Of a DNA stretch of 9,221 nt, positions 8,747 to 9,221 are shown in pieces (the stretch's first letter is position 1; every line of letters begins with the position of its first letter). Origin of the DNA: CAWJHE01 sp964614855 (GTDB lineage Bacteria; Chloroflexota; Anaerolineae; Anaerolineales; UBA4823); contig CAZTMX010000111.1 in assembly GCA_964614855.1 (NCBI GenBank), forward strand, positions 1 through 9,221, written 5' to 3'. The notes beneath the pieces were generated by a model. The model did no database searches. It was given only the letters and a program-made list of their open reading frames with translations, and was not told the origin of the DNA. The translations under genes were made by a program, and so were the position numbers.

Positions 8747-8752
8747 TCACCT
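8747..8752 (-). promoter_or_regulatory. Ribosome binding site of the macroglobulin gene
   Basis: On the minus strand, AGGTGA lies 4 nt before the ATG at 8742 and pairs well with the 16S rRNA 3' end. It fixes the start and places the membrane anchor at the very N-terminus, as expected for an exported protein. Confidence 0.7.
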
Positions 8753-8791
8753 GCTTTCTGGATTGCCAGGAATATCGCCTGTAGTAGATAG

Positions 8792-8797
8792 ATTATA
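8792..8797 (-). promoter_or_regulatory. Second candidate -10 box for the macroglobulin gene
   Basis: A perfect TATAAT on the minus strand gives a predicted start near 8785 and a leader of about 42 nt. Its -35 position (ACGAAG, 8815-8820) is poor and overlaps the palindrome at 8808-8819. If used, this promoter is likely to depend on, or be blocked by, a protein bound there. Confidence 0.35.
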
Positions 8798-8807
8798 GAC
8801 GTTGCTG

Positions 8808-8819
8808 CGAAGCGCTTCG
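8808..8819. promoter_or_regulatory. 12-bp palindrome, candidate operator of the macroglobulin promoter
   Basis: CGAAGCGCTTCG is a perfect palindrome. Its AAGCGCTT core resembles operators of LacI/CcpA-family regulators, which have a central CG within an A/T-flanked dyad. It lies about 11 nt downstream of the start predicted from the upstream promoter and over the -35 position of the downstream -10 box, so a bound protein could affect both. No regulator gene is visible here. Confidence 0.35.
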
Positions 8820-8836
8820 TTCCAGATGCTATTCTA

Positions 8837-8864
8837 ATTATGGCTGATTTCTGCCACTAGTCAA
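8837..8864 (-). promoter_or_regulatory. Sigma70-type promoter of the macroglobulin gene
   Basis: On the minus strand, TTGACT (8859-8864) and CATAAT (8837-8842) are separated by 16 bp; each hexamer matches five of six consensus bases. The predicted start is near 8830, giving a leader of about 88 nt. The -35 box begins about ten bases beyond the terminator of the DsbA-like gene, which suggests the macroglobulin is transcribed as its own unit. Confidence 0.55.
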
Positions 8865-8874
8865 CAATGGATTG

Positions 8875-8905
8875 AAAAACCCCGGTCTTGTGTGAACCGG
8901 GGTTT
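8875..8905 (-). terminator. Rho-independent terminator of the DsbA-like gene
   Basis: AAACCCCGGT (8877-8886) and ACCGGGGTTT (8896-8905) form a perfect 10-bp stem with a 9-nt loop. Read on the minus strand, the stem ends in a run of five T (three in the stem, two after it). The plus strand has no T-run beyond the stem. The hairpin starts about 50 nt after the DsbA-like stop codon and fits as its transcription end. Confidence 0.78.
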
Positions 8906-8957
8906 GGGGTATTGCTGATTTTGATTGCCAGGCAAGGCTGAGTTTTCGCTCTTGTGA

Positions 8958-9221
8958 TTACGGCGCCAACAGCCCATCGATCACTTGCTGGAACGCTGCA
9001 AATGGTTGGGCGCCGATCAGCGCTTTGCCGTTGATTACAAAGCTAGGTGTGCTTTGCACGCCGATCTGGCGGGCAATGCTTGTCTGTGATTGCACCAAAT
9101 CGGTGTACTTACCGCTGTCCAGGCATTCGTTGAAGGTCTTTGTATCCAGCTTCAAGTCCGCCGCAAATTTCTTCAGGTTATCCAGGGTAATCTCCTGTTT
9201 ATTTTCAGCCCCGAGATTATC
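8958..9221 (-). CDS. DsbA-family thioredoxin-fold protein, C-terminal part (runs off right edge)
   Basis: The last 87 residues of a thioredoxin-fold oxidoreductase of the DsbA/Thioredoxin_4 type are visible, ending in TAA at 8960-8958. The frame is open to the window edge, so the gene is longer than any internal start would suggest; the TTG at 9155 is not a real start. Diagnostic features are IGVQSTPSFVINGK, which holds the cis-proline loop (TPSFVING), and the following helix FAAFQQVIDGLL that closes this fold. The internal pattern (LDNLKKFAADLKLD, then FNECLDSGKY) matches the helical insert of DsbA-like proteins; the Cys in FNECL is common at this place and is not the catalytic CXXC. The active-site CXXC and any signal or anchor lie off the window, so oxidase versus isomerase or reductase cannot be decided. 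These proteins act outside the cytoplasm on disulfides of exported proteins. Confidence 0.88.
   Translation of the reverse strand, partial: DNLGAENKQEITLDNLKKFAADLKLDTKTFNECLDSGKYTDLVQSQTSIARQIGVQSTPSFVINGKALIGAQPFAAFQQVIDGLLAP

Noticed and set aside
8877..8905. Hairpin acting as a plus-strand terminator
   Set aside because: There is no T-run after the stem on the plus strand (GGGGTATTG follows) and no plus-strand gene ends nearby.
8958..9155. A complete 65-residue protein
   Set aside because: The reading frame stays open to the window edge with matching thioredoxin-fold sequence, so this is only the C-terminal part of a longer gene.

Overview
The window holds four protein genes and reads like part of a metagenome or draft scaffold: it contains a 100-base run of N and both outer genes run off the ends. 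The large gene resembles the alpha-2-macroglobulin proteins I associate with Chloroflexota (Anaerolineae-like). That placement rests on remembered family resemblance only and is tentative.

Layout. (1) Positions 1-1428, minus strand: the N-terminal half of a type I CRISPR Cas3 nuclease-helicase, with intact HD-nuclease residues and helicase motifs I, II and III. It continues past the left edge, where any further cas genes and the CRISPR array would lie. (2) Positions 1429-1672: a divergent control region with a -10 box for cas3, an extended -10 box for the gene on the other side, and two short perfect palindromes. (3) Positions 1673-2830, plus strand: an AAA_14/DUF4143 ATPase with a C-terminal PD-(D/E)XK-like motif, probably starting at a GTG that coincides with the predicted transcription start (leaderless). 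(4) Positions 2835-8742, minus strand: one very large membrane-anchored alpha-2-macroglobulin with an intact thioester motif (CSEQ). It is interrupted only by the N gap, which falls where the protease bait region should be. (5) Positions 8743-8957: a control region with a sigma70-type promoter, a palindromic operator candidate, a second -10 box, and the terminator of the upstream gene. (6) Positions 8958-9221, minus strand: the C-terminal end of a DsbA-family thioredoxin-fold protein that continues past the right edge.

How the genes fit together. The alpha-2-macroglobulin and the DsbA-like protein both act outside the cytoplasm: one traps foreign proteases at the cell surface, the other probably makes or repairs disulfides. 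A terminator and a new promoter separate their transcripts. The Cas3 and ATPase side is clearly more AT-rich (about 37% GC at 481-540, against about 70% at 3181-3240), which fits a horizontally acquired defence segment beside a resident chromosomal region. I see no wholly new system. The points most worth checking are the bait-region gap, the divergent cas3/ATPase control region with its likely leaderless start, and the palindrome in the macroglobulin promoter.
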